The notes: generated by a model not told the origin, from the sequence alone. Shown: positions 1 through 8,414, counted from the stretch's first letter. The stretch: DNA of 8,678 nucleotides from Planctomycetota bacterium (GCA_023135255.1 JAGLTN010000029.1:1-8678); one strand, 5' to 3'. A program made the numbers and translations.

Positions 1-2904
1 TCAGACAAAGGCCCTGTAGCATTATACCTGCCGCTGGGAAATGCCAACAATTTCTGCCACCCAGAGGCTCTTGTTTACATCGACGCAAAACCAATCGCAG
101 CAAGAGACTGCTTCCATGATGAAGTTATATTGCCTACAGAATACTGTGACGGCAAGCAGCATACACTTGCACTTCATGGCTGGACTGGTGGAGCAAACTA
201 CAAACCAACCGATGACAACTTCAATGCGGTAATGAACCCCTCGCAAGTAGTAATAATCGACCAGCCAACAAGAAATTTTATTGCAACCGCAAGAGTTGCC
301 TTAGACGCTGCAAAAGTCCTCGATGAAAACTGTCCCGCAAGGGGAATAATTCTTGAAGCCCTTGAGAACGCTTTCAAATTAATAGACCTGCGCGAACCTT
401 TCAGCCAAAACTTCTACAAAAGCATCCCAAAGGCACATAAGGTATTGAAAAACGGTATCAAACAGGCAGGGCCGGCTTTGGACGTTGAAATAACCGCCGC
501 CGGTCACAGCCATATCGATGTAGTCTGGCTTTGGACATTGGCACAGACAAGATTGAAATGCGGCCGATCTTTCCATACAGTAATAAAACTCATGCAGCAA
601 TTTAAAGAATACCACTTCACCCAAAGTCAACCCCAGCTATACGACTTTGTAAGACAGGACTACCCACAGCTTTTCGAATCAATAAAAGAACACATCGCCA
701 AAGGCCAATGGGAACCGACAGGAGGAATGTGGGTTGAGGCAGACTGCAATATAACAGGCGCAGAATCACTCGTAAGGCAATTTCTGCTCGGACGTGAATT
801 CTTCGCCAAACATTTCGGTCCAAAAGCTGAATCGCCGATACTCTGGCTGCCGGATGTTTTCGGCTACGCTCACAACCTGCCCCAGCTGATAAAACAAGCT
901 GAGCTTGAATATTTCTACACAACCAAAATTTGCTGGAACCAGTACAACCGTCTGCCTTATGACAGCTTCTGGTGGCAGGGACTCGACGGCACAAAAGTAT
1001 TAACTTATTTCGGCTCAACAAAAGATGCCGAGGACTGGCAGGCCTGCACATATAACGGCCAGGCAACTCCTGACCAGATACTCACAACATGGACCAACTC
1101 GCTTCATAAAGACAATCAGAGAAATCTTATGACTGCCTTCGGTCACGGCGACGGAGGTGGTGGTCCAACACACGAAATGATTGAAAATCTTATCGAGATG
1201 GAAGACTTCCCCGCGATGCCGAAAGTAACCCAGGGAAAAGCTATAGACTTCTTCCGCAAACTCGAAAAAGATGCCGGCGACAAACTCCCCACATGGTCCG
1301 CAGAGCTTTACCTTGAATATCATCGCGGCACATACACCACTCAGGGCAGAAATAAAAGAGCAAACCGAAAATGCGAGTTCGGCCTACACGATGTCGAATT
1401 CCTCGCATCAGCCGCTTCATTGCTCGACAAGAAATTCAAATACCCGCATGAAAAACTAAACACTTGCTGGCAGCTCGTTTGCCTGAACCAGTTCCACGAT
1501 ACCATACCCGGAAGCAGTATAAACGAAGTCTACGTTGAATCCCTGCAGCAATACCAACAGGTTCAGAATAACATCGATCAAGTCAAAAACGACAGCCTGT
1601 CAGTAATTGCCTCAAAATCAAACGCTGACATCCTGACTATAAATCCAACTTCATTCCAGCGAAGCGATCTGGCATTTTACCCCGGCAAGTTGAAGAAAAA
1701 ACAGACAATTCAGCGATTAGATGGAACAACATTGCCAACCCAGCAATCTAAAAACGGCATATGGATCAACTCTGGTACTTTAGAGCCTTACAGCATAAAC
1801 ACTTTTAAGATAGTCAACTCGCCGCAGGATAATTTCAAGACAAATTTAAAAGTCACTGAAAGTCTTCTGGAAAATGACCTGCTTAAAGTTAAGTTCAACA
1901 AAAAAGGTGACATCGTAAAAATATTCGACAAAGCAAATAAAAGAGACGTCCTGACCAGCAAAGGCCAAGCCAATCAGTTCCAGGCTTTCGAGGATCGCCC
2001 TCTTGAAAACGACGCATGGGATATCGATATTTTCTTTGAAGACAAAATGTGGCTAAGCGAACCGGCAACTTCTGTTAAAATCATAGAATCAGGCCCGCTC
2101 AGAGCATCTATCAAGATCAAACGAAAAATATTAAACAGCGAATACTCACAGATCATCTCGCTGAATCATAACAGCAATCGTCTCGACTTTGAAACTGATA
2201 TCGACTGGAAAGAAAAACACATCCTGCTGAAATCAGCTTTCGAAGTAGACATCTTCAGCCTGAATGCAACTTATGAGATTCAATGGGGCAATGTTGAACG
2301 TCCCACCCACCGAAGTACAAGCTGGGACTGGGCAAAATTCGAAGTATGTGCCCAGAAATGGGCAGACCTTAGCGAAAATGACTATGGCGTTTCTCTGCTC
2401 AATGACTGCAAATATGGCTACGACATCAAAGACAACGTAATGAGAATTTCTCTTTTGCGAAGCCCGACAAATCCTGACCACCACGCTGATGAAGGTAAAC
2501 ATAAATTCACATATTCTCTTTTGCCTCACAAAGGCAGATGGGCACTTGACACCGTCGCACAGGCATACAGCCTAAACGATCCCGTGATAGTATATAAGCC
2601 TGAGAAAAAATCTGCATCAGCTGATAAAGACAAAATAAATTGTCCAATAGTAACAACAGACCGTGACAATATTGTTATCGAAACCATTAAACAAGCACAG
2701 GATGGTAAAGGGCTGATAGTCAGACTATATGAAAACTTCAGACAGCGAGGCCACGTCACTATAAACGCCGGCTTCAAACTGAAAAAAGTTTATAAAACTA
2801 ATCTGCTGGAAAATAACAAACAAGAAATCCCGGTCAAGAACGATACCGTAAAACTTTATGTCAAGCCCTACGAGATCGTCAACTTAAGGCTGATACCAGC
2901 ATAA
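1..2904 (+). CDS. GH38 alpha-mannosidase, 5'-partial (runs off the left edge)
   Basis: Hydrolyses terminal alpha-mannosides from glycans, by family knowledge (GH38, retaining, metal-dependent, as in MAN2C1-like enzymes). The frame is open from base 1 and residues before the TTG at 130 continue the family's N-terminal beta region, so the start lies outside the window; 967 residues are visible against roughly 1000-1050 for this group. Counting from window codon 1: N-terminal region to about codon 165; GH38 catalytic domain about 166-430 with GHSHIDVVWLW (zinc ligands His171 and Asp173) and WLPDVFGYA (nucleophile Asp285); GHGDGGGGPT near codon 381; middle helical domain with NQFHDTIPGSS (zinc ligand His499); C-terminal beta domains about 590-960 with DRPLENDAWDID. 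All key catalytic residues are present, so it should be active. No export signal can be judged because the N-terminus is missing. It converges on the DUF1080 gene with 3 nt between stop codons. Family call is secure; exact substrate is not. Confidence 0.95.
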   Translation, partial: SDKGPVALYLPLGNANNFCHPEALVYIDAKPIAARDCFHDEVILPTEYCDGKQHTLALHGWTGGANYKPTDDNFNAVMNPSQVVIIDQPTRNFIATARVALDAAKVLDENCPARGIILEALENAFKLIDLREPFSQNFYKSIPKAHKVLKNGIKQAGPALDVEITAAGHSHIDVVWLWTLAQTRLKCGRSFHTVIKLMQQFKEYHFTQSQPQLYDFVRQDYPQLFESIKEHIAKGQWEPTGGMWVEADCNITGAESLVRQFLLGREFFAKHFGPKAESPILWLPDVFGYAHNLPQLIKQAELEYFYTTKICWNQYNRLPYDSFWWQGLDGTKVLTYFGSTKDAEDWQACTYNGQATPDQILTTWTNSLHKDNQRNLMTAFGHGDGGGGPTHEMIENLIEMEDFPAMPKVTQGKAIDFFRKLEKDAGDKLPTWSAELYLEYHRGTYTTQGRNKRANRKCEFGLHDVEFLASAASLLDKKFKYPHEKLNTCWQLVCLNQFHDTIPGSSINEVYVESLQQYQQVQNNIDQVKNDSLSVIASKSNADILTINPTSFQRSDLAFYPGKLKKKQTIQRLDGTTLPTQQSKNGIWINSGTLEPYSINTFKIVNSPQDNFKTNLKVTESLLENDLLKVKFNKKGDIVKIFDKANKRDVLTSKGQANQFQAFEDRPLENDAWDIDIFFEDKMWLSEPATSVKIIESGPLRASIKIKRKILNSEYSQIISLNHNSNRLDFETDIDWKEKHILLKSAFEVDIFSLNATYEIQWGNVERPTHRSTSWDWAKFEVCAQKWADLSENDYGVSLLNDCKYGYDIKDNVMRISLLRSPTNPDHHADEGKHKFTYSLLPHKGRWALDTVAQAYSLNDPVIVYKPEKKSASADKDKINCPIVTTDRDNIVIETIKQAQDGKGLIVRLYENFRQRGHVTINAGFKLKKVYKTNLLENNKQEIPVKNDTVKLYVKPYEIVNLRLIPA

Positions 2905-2907
2905 ATA

Positions 2908-4812
2908 TTAGTTTGCTTCATATAACTGTTCGCCCAGTTCGCGAATCCAGATATTGCGATAGCGAACTGCATTGCCGTGATACTGCAAACTTATCGGCAG
3001 CTTATCGCTGTGCGCTCTGTACTCAGCCCTTGCCTTATACAAAGTGGGCCCTTTAATCTCAACATTATTCTGAACAACAACGCCGTTAAGCAAAACTGTC
3101 ACCCTGGCCTGCCTGACAACTTTGCCCTTCTCATCGAATATAGGCCTCAGGAAACTTATATCATAGCTCTGCCACTCATCAGGCTTTCTGCATGCATTAA
3201 CGATAGGCGGATGCTGACCATAAATCGCCCCGGTTGTTCCATCAGCATAAGTCTTATTCTGATAGCAATTCAGCACCTGCACCTCATAAGTATTCATCAG
3301 GAATACACCGCTGTTACCGTTGCTCTGACCATGAGGCCCTTCCGGATTCACCGGCGGTTGCCATTCAATATGCAGCTGACAATTACCGAAACTTTTTTTG
3401 GTTTTAATACTATCCGCCCCTTTAGATGCTTCCATATACCCATTTTCAACTTTCCACTTAGCCTTTTTCCCATCAGCACACAACCACTGCGATAAATCTT
3501 TTCCGTCAAACAAAACTATCGCATCATTAGGTCTCTGACCATATTCTGCGCCCGGCGTAACCACTGGCGGCTGATCCCTGCTGTAATCATGCACACCCCA
3601 GAGATACTTCTTAGAAGCTTCAAGTATCTCAATATCTTTAAACATAACCTCAACATCAGCATCTGAATGAAGCTGCAATGAAATATATCCGCTCTTTCTG
3701 CTCGGCTTGTCAACAATATCAACCGCCTTAAATCCATTAACATGCACAACAACCCTCCCGCCATGTGCCGAAACTGTCATCTGGTTCCATTTGCCGGACC
3801 TAAACCATTTTTTCACATCTTCTTCGCTCGGCTGAACAACCCACCCCCTGCCGTTGGTTTCGTAAATCCCGCCAACATCATTGGCCTCATCGATCTCCGC
3901 CTGAAAACCGGCAACCGCTACAGTCCCAGCCACCTTTTCAACTCTGAAATACAACCCGCTGTTGCCTTTAACTGCTTTAAATTTAAGTCTTACAGTAAAA
4001 TCATCGTAAATATCATTACATACTAACTGCCCATGATATTTCTGATCTTTCGTTGATGTCCCGACTATCACCCCACCTTTGATCTGCCATTTTCCGCCCG
4101 CCAACGTATGCCAGCCTTTAAAGCTCTTACCATCAAACAAAGGCTTCCAGAAATGTTTACCCAAATCTTTTATCCGAATATTTTTCCACTTCACCAGCAT
4201 CGGCTCATCACTGCCCGTGCCATGAACCTGCAATGCGATAAACCCCTTCTGGTCAACCGAATCAACCATATCCGCTGCCGGCACGCCATTGATCCACGTC
4301 TTTATAGAATCACCGATCGCTTCGATACGATAATGATTCCACTTATTTTGCTTAAAAGCCTTCCTCGCCGGTTCATTATTCTCAAGATTATTAAGCCAGC
4401 CTCTTCTGCTTTCATCGTAAATCCCGCAACTCCACCCACGCTCACCCGGGTCGATCTCAACCTGATAACCTACAACCTTGGTGTGGTCTTTTCCTTCAAC
4501 GCTATGGCTGCGGATCTGCACGCCGGAATTCATCTTAGGATCAACCATGAAATCCAGCTCTAAAATAAAATCGCCATATTCAAGATTAGTCCGCAGGAAG
4601 CTGTTATACTTACTCTTAACCGTCTTACCGACAATACTGCCATCCTCAACATAATACTCCGCAGGCCCGATCTTGCTCCAACCACCTAACCCCTTGCCGT
4701 CGAATAGATTCTCCCACTTAACATCGCTATAACGACCATCCGCTGCAAAAGCATTTGTAATTAAAGACATACTCATCAAAATCAGACATGCACAAATAAT
4801 ACTCTTTTTCAT
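2908..4812 (-). CDS. Secreted triple-DUF1080 (3-keto-disaccharide hydrolase-like) protein
   Basis: Pfam calls DUF1080 (PF06439) 3-keto-disaccharide hydrolase, a concanavalin/laminarinase-like beta-sandwich; the precise substrate here is unknown. The 634-aa protein opens with a signal peptide (MKK, hydrophobic core to about residue 22, likely cleavage after AFA at 23), so it acts in the periplasm or outside. Three domains follow at about 33-216, 222-398 and 431-630, each starting with LFDGK...W (residues 36, 225, 434) and carrying an NSGV/NSGL strand (95, 284, 500). Domains 1 and 2 resemble each other (VEIDPGERGW...GIYDE versus AEIDEANDVGGIYE); domain 3 has the classical AIYGQHPP...DEWQSYDI signature. 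Start choice: ATG at 4812 has AAAGGA 6 nt upstream, while the in-frame ATG at 4818 directly abuts that site and would add two residues. It probably has its own promoter at 4855-4882. Some copies may bind carbohydrate rather than catalyse. Confidence 0.92.
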   Translation of the reverse strand: MKKSIICACLILMSMSLITNAFAADGRYSDVKWENLFDGKGLGGWSKIGPAEYYVEDGSIVGKTVKSKYNSFLRTNLEYGDFILELDFMVDPKMNSGVQIRSHSVEGKDHTKVVGYQVEIDPGERGWSCGIYDESRRGWLNNLENNEPARKAFKQNKWNHYRIEAIGDSIKTWINGVPAADMVDSVDQKGFIALQVHGTGSDEPMLVKWKNIRIKDLGKHFWKPLFDGKSFKGWHTLAGGKWQIKGGVIVGTSTKDQKYHGQLVCNDIYDDFTVRLKFKAVKGNSGLYFRVEKVAGTVAVAGFQAEIDEANDVGGIYETNGRGWVVQPSEEDVKKWFRSGKWNQMTVSAHGGRVVVHVNGFKAVDIVDKPSRKSGYISLQLHSDADVEVMFKDIEILEASKKYLWGVHDYSRDQPPVVTPGAEYGQRPNDAIVLFDGKDLSQWLCADGKKAKWKVENGYMEASKGADSIKTKKSFGNCQLHIEWQPPVNPEGPHGQSNGNSGVFLMNTYEVQVLNCYQNKTYADGTTGAIYGQHPPIVNACRKPDEWQSYDISFLRPIFDEKGKVVRQARVTVLLNGVVVQNNVEIKGPTLYKARAEYRAHSDKLPISLQYHGNAVRYRNIWIRELGEQLYEAN

Positions 4813-4818
4813 AATCAT

Positions 4819-4824
4819 TCCTTT
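4819..4824 (-). promoter_or_regulatory. Ribosome binding site that decides the DUF1080 gene start
   Basis: Reads AAAGGA on the minus strand. It leaves 6 nt to the ATG at 4812 but none to the ATG at 4818, favouring 4812 as the start. Confidence 0.7.
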
Positions 4825-4854
4825 GCTCTTATAACATCAAATAACCAAACCCTC

Positions 4855-4882
4855 AATATATACTAAATCCAAGCCCGGTCAA
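4855..4882 (-). promoter_or_regulatory. Sigma70-type promoter of the DUF1080 gene
   Basis: On the minus strand a TTGACC -35 element (4877-4882) and a TATATT -10 element (4855-4860) each match the consensus at five of six positions, with a 16-nt spacer. Transcription would start near 4848, giving a leader of about 35 nt before the ATG at 4812. This suggests the DUF1080 gene can be expressed independently of the upstream gene pair. It is a consensus match only. Confidence 0.55.
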
Positions 4883-4923
4883 GCATAACAACCTTCTCAA
4901 GAAACCCCCAAACCCTTATTACC

Positions 4924-4937
4924 CCCTCTTTAGAGGG
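4924..4937 (-). terminator. Short perfect hairpin just past the solenoid gene; possible weak terminator
   Basis: CCCTCTTTAGAGGG is a perfect inverted repeat (5-bp stem with a 4-nt loop, or 6 bp with 2 nt) lying 3 nt after the stop of the 954-aa protein gene. On the minus strand it is followed by GGTAATAAGGG rather than a run of T, so it is not a classical intrinsic terminator. It could stabilise the 3' end or terminate only partially. Confidence 0.35.
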
Positions 4938-4940
4938 CCT

Positions 4941-7805
4941 TCACCGCAAAACTAACTTCTTATAAATAAGCTTCAAATCAAATGTCTGTAATCTGCCAAT
5001 TTCATTGACCAACATAAGTGCTTCTTTTCTTATTTCCTTTACCTCAGCAAAGTTATCAGCAATTTTTTCAAGAAGTTCTATAAACTTATCTTTGAACAAA
5101 GAAGAACCATATCCAAAATCTTGGTCTTTTTTAATTTTATTTAAACACTTTAATGCCAATAGTTCGTTACCCTCTGCAATTTCGCATATTCCATTTATTA
5201 CTCTAACATTACTATTTAATTTTCCAACTTCTCCATTCGTCAAACAAAGAGTTCTATACAAAAGCTCTAAGGTTTCTTTTTTATCAAATGGAGTTTCATC
5301 TACCCAGTTTGTAAATTTAACAATTTCATCTTTCAACGAACTGTCTGTCTCACATGCTTGTAACCGCACATCCCAAAATTCTTTTAATCGGCTTACTATT
5401 CCATCCTTGGGCTCCTCTTTCAATGCTTTGAAACCACCACTTAAAAAGTTAGCCGCTTGTGCTTTCATAGTCACTGTAGCAGTTGAATAAAACTTCTGTA
5501 ATAAAGAGTTATCATAACTTATCCACTCATTAAAAAAAGCGATCATTAAATGCTCAATTACCCCCTTAGCAGGAACTTTAGACCTTTTGTATTTATCCTC
5601 TTTATCAATATTTTCAATTGCAAAGTCATATTTGCCTATTTCAGCTAAATAAATAAAAGTATCTTTATAAGCCCTGCTCCAATTTACATAACTGCCCCAA
5701 ACTACATTCCAGTCAGCATAATCTTTTTCGTTAAAAATATCATCAATGTTATTTCCAACCCATTCATTTGCAAGTAAATGAATCTGTGGAAACCAGACGC
5801 CCAAAATACACCTGATTTTATTTAATTTGACGTTGCCCAGTAGATAATCAAGCACACCAATTAATTTACTTGATAATTCTTTTTCCCATTTTTCCCCTGC
5901 AATATTCCTGCAAACAAGACTGAATTGAATTGCTAACTCAAAAGCTATTCCCTGAACACAATTAATGCTTTCCTGGTGTGGATCATAATCATCTTCTTTA
6001 ACATCTTTTTCCGGATGTTTACAAAGTAATTCAATAAATACCCACAACTCATCAAAATATTTATTTATCAGTTCATCTTTAAGTTCCTTAGCTTCTAAAG
6101 CATCACCAATAATTGATAATATATTTCTAAATGTCCAGTCATATTCGTTATCATTACCTTTTGCTTCATGCAAACATAACCCTAAACGAAGAATTCTAAG
6201 CCAATTCTTTTTTAATTTTTCTTCATTTTTACTACATGCGTTTACCAATCCATTTACGTACCTATCCACAAAAATTGGCTTTAACTCTAATATTTTATTT
6301 GGCTCGATAACAATATAATCATCAACTCTTTGCTCAACCACTTTTTCAAATACTTGAGAAATTGCGTCCCCTTCCTTATCCTGCCTCCAACGCCCACCAG
6401 CATATTTCCAATTCTCAGGCTTTTTCAATTCCTCAAATGCTGTCTCAGGCTTCAGCTTAACCATTTCATCAAAACTTATCACGCTGCCTTCACAACCACT
6501 AATAAATTCAGCACGAGGCCTTTTAGGTTCAGGTTTTAACTTTTCTTCAGCCAAATTGCTTTCGCTCTTGTTTTCTTCATACATTTTAGAAAAAACATCA
6601 AGCTCCCTAAGCGGATAAAGCCATTTAGCTAATCGTCCTGCTTTATGTTTTTTAATATCAAAATCTTTACTTTCTTTATTTTCGGGATTTTTCTTAACCC
6701 ATTCTTGAGCCCAAAGTGATACTTTCTCCATCATGGAATTTACCATGCTTAGTATTTGTTCAGTTACTGCTTCATCAAATTCATTAATCTTGTTCTTTAT
6801 CAATAAAATATATTCATTATAAAAACTTGATTCATCGATAAATTTATCATTCATCAGAGTCTTTTTAATTCGTTCGTTCTGCTCTCCAATCCTTGTAAAT
6901 CTAAGCAAGTATATTTCAAGATGCTTAAATATTTTAAAATCGGATTTTTCAACCAACCCAAATAACCTGTCAGTTTTTTCTGGCTGCTTACTAAGAACTT
7001 CTTTTCCTATATCTCGAAGACCTGCCAATGTAATGAGTTCTATTTTTCCCCCAAATAAATCGGCCTTTTCGATTTCATCTATATTTTTAAAATTATCAGA
7101 AGCTAAAAATGAACTCGCATCATAACCTTCCTGCTCTTTTATTTTTTCAAGATGGTCTTTTAATTTAATAAATAAAATCTTAAAAGCCCTGAAAGCTTCC
7201 TTTTTCCAAAGCTTAGAATATTTTTTTGACAAAAACTCTTCATAGTAATATGTTTGCATTTCAGCAAAATTAGATCCTTCTTCTTTGCTTGGAACTACTT
7301 CCAATAATTTCTCTGCAATAGCAAAAGATTCATTTACATAATCATCTGCAAATTTAACAACAAGTTCAGTAGCAACTTGACTTATATTATACAAGTCTAA
7401 CTCTTTTGAAAAATTAAGATATTTAAGAATTAACCACGTTAACTGAACTGATTTAGAAGGCTCAACTTTTAACAAACTTTTTAATACTTCCCCTCGAAGA
7501 AATGGATTTTCTATTTCAACGCTGCCGATAATATCTAAGACTTCTTCTGGATTTTTTTCTATCGCTTTATTTAAAAACTTTGCCTTGCTAAAATTGACTA
7601 CAGCATCTTCTTCAAGTGTTAAGAATTCATCATTTGAATTTAATAAATTTAACCACTTAAAATTATTGTTGTTTTCATAAAAATAAATCTCCAGTTTTTC
7701 ATCTTTTTTAATGATAGACCTTAATCGCTCCAAATCCTTTTTTTGAGGATTCGCCAAAACAATCAACTTATCTAATTTCTCAACTTGTTTATAATAATCA
7801 TTCAT
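4941..7805 (-). CDS. Large alpha-helical (HEAT/TPR-like) solenoid protein, partner of the DUF4062-like protein
   Basis: No certain family assignment. The 954-aa protein is rich in Lys, Glu, Leu and Ile and reads as consecutive amphipathic helices, as in an alpha-solenoid. There is no signal peptide, membrane segment or Walker A P-loop, so it is probably cytoplasmic. Segments resembling the solenoid region of large SIR2/DUF4020-type and NLR-like proteins, judged from memory, are FYENNNNFKWLNLL (about 42-55), a charged proline-containing linker (about 410-434) followed by ISFDEMVKLKPETAFEELKK (443-462), DPHQESINCVQGIAFELAI (608-626), and a stretch with WFPQIHLLANEW and a Trp-rich VVWGSYVNW (about 671-709). 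The ATG at 7805 is chosen, 4 nt after the upstream stop; an in-frame ATG at 7838 would add 11 unremarkable residues and overlap that gene by 29 nt. Translational coupling with the upstream gene is likely. A sensor or scaffold for the neighbouring effector-like protein is inferred. Confidence 0.85.
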   Translation of the reverse strand: MNDYYKQVEKLDKLIVLANPQKKDLERLRSIIKKDEKLEIYFYENNNNFKWLNLLNSNDEFLTLEEDAVVNFSKAKFLNKAIEKNPEEVLDIIGSVEIENPFLRGEVLKSLLKVEPSKSVQLTWLILKYLNFSKELDLYNISQVATELVVKFADDYVNESFAIAEKLLEVVPSKEEGSNFAEMQTYYYEEFLSKKYSKLWKKEAFRAFKILFIKLKDHLEKIKEQEGYDASSFLASDNFKNIDEIEKADLFGGKIELITLAGLRDIGKEVLSKQPEKTDRLFGLVEKSDFKIFKHLEIYLLRFTRIGEQNERIKKTLMNDKFIDESSFYNEYILLIKNKINEFDEAVTEQILSMVNSMMEKVSLWAQEWVKKNPENKESKDFDIKKHKAGRLAKWLYPLRELDVFSKMYEENKSESNLAEEKLKPEPKRPRAEFISGCEGSVISFDEMVKLKPETAFEELKKPENWKYAGGRWRQDKEGDAISQVFEKVVEQRVDDYIVIEPNKILELKPIFVDRYVNGLVNACSKNEEKLKKNWLRILRLGLCLHEAKGNDNEYDWTFRNILSIIGDALEAKELKDELINKYFDELWVFIELLCKHPEKDVKEDDYDPHQESINCVQGIAFELAIQFSLVCRNIAGEKWEKELSSKLIGVLDYLLGNVKLNKIRCILGVWFPQIHLLANEWVGNNIDDIFNEKDYADWNVVWGSYVNWSRAYKDTFIYLAEIGKYDFAIENIDKEDKYKRSKVPAKGVIEHLMIAFFNEWISYDNSLLQKFYSTATVTMKAQAANFLSGGFKALKEEPKDGIVSRLKEFWDVRLQACETDSSLKDEIVKFTNWVDETPFDKKETLELLYRTLCLTNGEVGKLNSNVRVINGICEIAEGNELLALKCLNKIKKDQDFGYGSSLFKDKFIELLEKIADNFAEVKEIRKEALMLVNEIGRLQTFDLKLIYKKLVLR

Positions 7806-7809
7806 AAAA

Positions 7810-8406
7810 TTAAATCTCAGATGGATCTTTAACATCACTAACAGACACTTCTTTTTCTTTTTTACCGCCTAAATCTCCAAGCGCACGATTTAAAAAACTA
7901 TTTAACTCCTGAATTATATCACCTTCATTATTAAACGGTTTACAAAAACTCTCAGCATGTAAAGTGTCTTCTATATAAGTTCTAGTTTCCGAGTATTCTT
8001 CCAATTCTTTCGACATACCACTGATTTCATCTAATACTATTCGTGGACTCTTTACAAGAACCAACAAATCCAACATTTTTCCTTCTTTGATTAAATTTTT
8101 ACTTCTCTCATACTCTTCAATTGTCCCAGACCTATAATTTTGAGTCTCCTTTCCTAATTTTTTCCCAAACATAATAATTGCATAGTCACGTTCAAAAGCA
8201 GCTTTGTTAATCAATTCTTGAGCCCCATTATTACTATATCCACCAGGAACCTCTTTGTGATTAAACGGAATGAAAATTACTCCGCTTTTTATTGCATGTA
8301 GCCAATTAAATTTATGTATAGTCTCTTTAACAAGATTATGAGAGTTATATAAATCGTCCGGTGAAGCAATGAATATTTTATAACCTCTTAGGTTTCTGTT
8401 TTTCAT
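7810..8406 (-). CDS. DUF4062/TIR-like domain protein, putative conflict-system effector
   Basis: A 198-aa cytoplasmic protein without signal peptide or membrane segment. Residues 10-121 follow the pattern of DUF4062/TIR-like Rossmannoid domains that often sit at the N-terminus of bacterial NLR/STAND proteins: strand plus loop KIFIASPDDL (10-19, cf. the common IFIASPGDV), PGGYSNNGAQELINK (54-68), strand RDYAIIMFGKKLG (73-85), SGTIEEYE (93-100) and strand LDLLVLVKSP (112-121). The usual Glu-Arg after ASPxDL is not evident (NSHNLVKE instead). A helical part (about 130-176) and a charged tail (180-198) follow. In TIR-type NADases a Glu near a Ser after this strand is catalytic, making Glu97/Glu98 candidates, but activity is unproven. 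First gene of a two-gene unit with the solenoid gene 4 nt downstream. ATG at 8406 is preceded by GGAAA with a 7-nt spacer. Low GC relative to the sugar genes. It could instead be a nucleotide- or ligand-binding module. Confidence 0.8.
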   Translation of the reverse strand: MKNRNLRGYKIFIASPDDLYNSHNLVKETIHKFNWLHAIKSGVIFIPFNHKEVPGGYSNNGAQELINKAAFERDYAIIMFGKKLGKETQNYRSGTIEEYERSKNLIKEGKMLDLLVLVKSPRIVLDEISGMSKELEEYSETRTYIEDTLHAESFCKPFNNEGDIIQELNSFLNRALGDLGGKKEKEVSVSDVKDPSEI

Positions 8407-8414
8407 TTTAACAT

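Noticed and set aside
617..1066. 149-codon minus-strand reading frame inside the mannosidase
   Set aside because: Antisense shadow of a clearly conserved GH38 catalytic region; Cys/Arg-rich with no family resemblance.
130..2904. TTG at 130 as the start of the mannosidase
   Set aside because: The same frame is open back to base 1 and encodes plausible N-terminal mannosidase sequence (ALYLPLGNANNFCHPEALVY), so 130 is internal and the gene is cut by the window edge.
2977..3495. 172-codon plus-strand reading frame opposite the DUF1080 gene
   Set aside because: Antisense shadow of domain 3 of a recognisable protein; no ribosome binding site or family motifs.
4902..4915. AAACCCCCAAACCC as a telomere-like or CRISPR-like repeat
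   Set aside because: A single short homopolymer-like stretch with no regular further copies; no CRISPR array is visible in the window.
5005..5490. 161-codon plus-strand reading frame opposite the solenoid gene
   Set aside because: Ser/Phe/Leu-rich composition is what the complement of Lys/Glu/Leu-rich helical coding sequence gives; no supporting signal.
4941..7805. STAND/AAA NTPase in the solenoid protein
   Set aside because: No Walker A motif (GxxxxGK[S/T]) nor a following hhhhD[D/E] was found. Gly-Lys pairs such as GKEVLSK lack the P-loop pattern.
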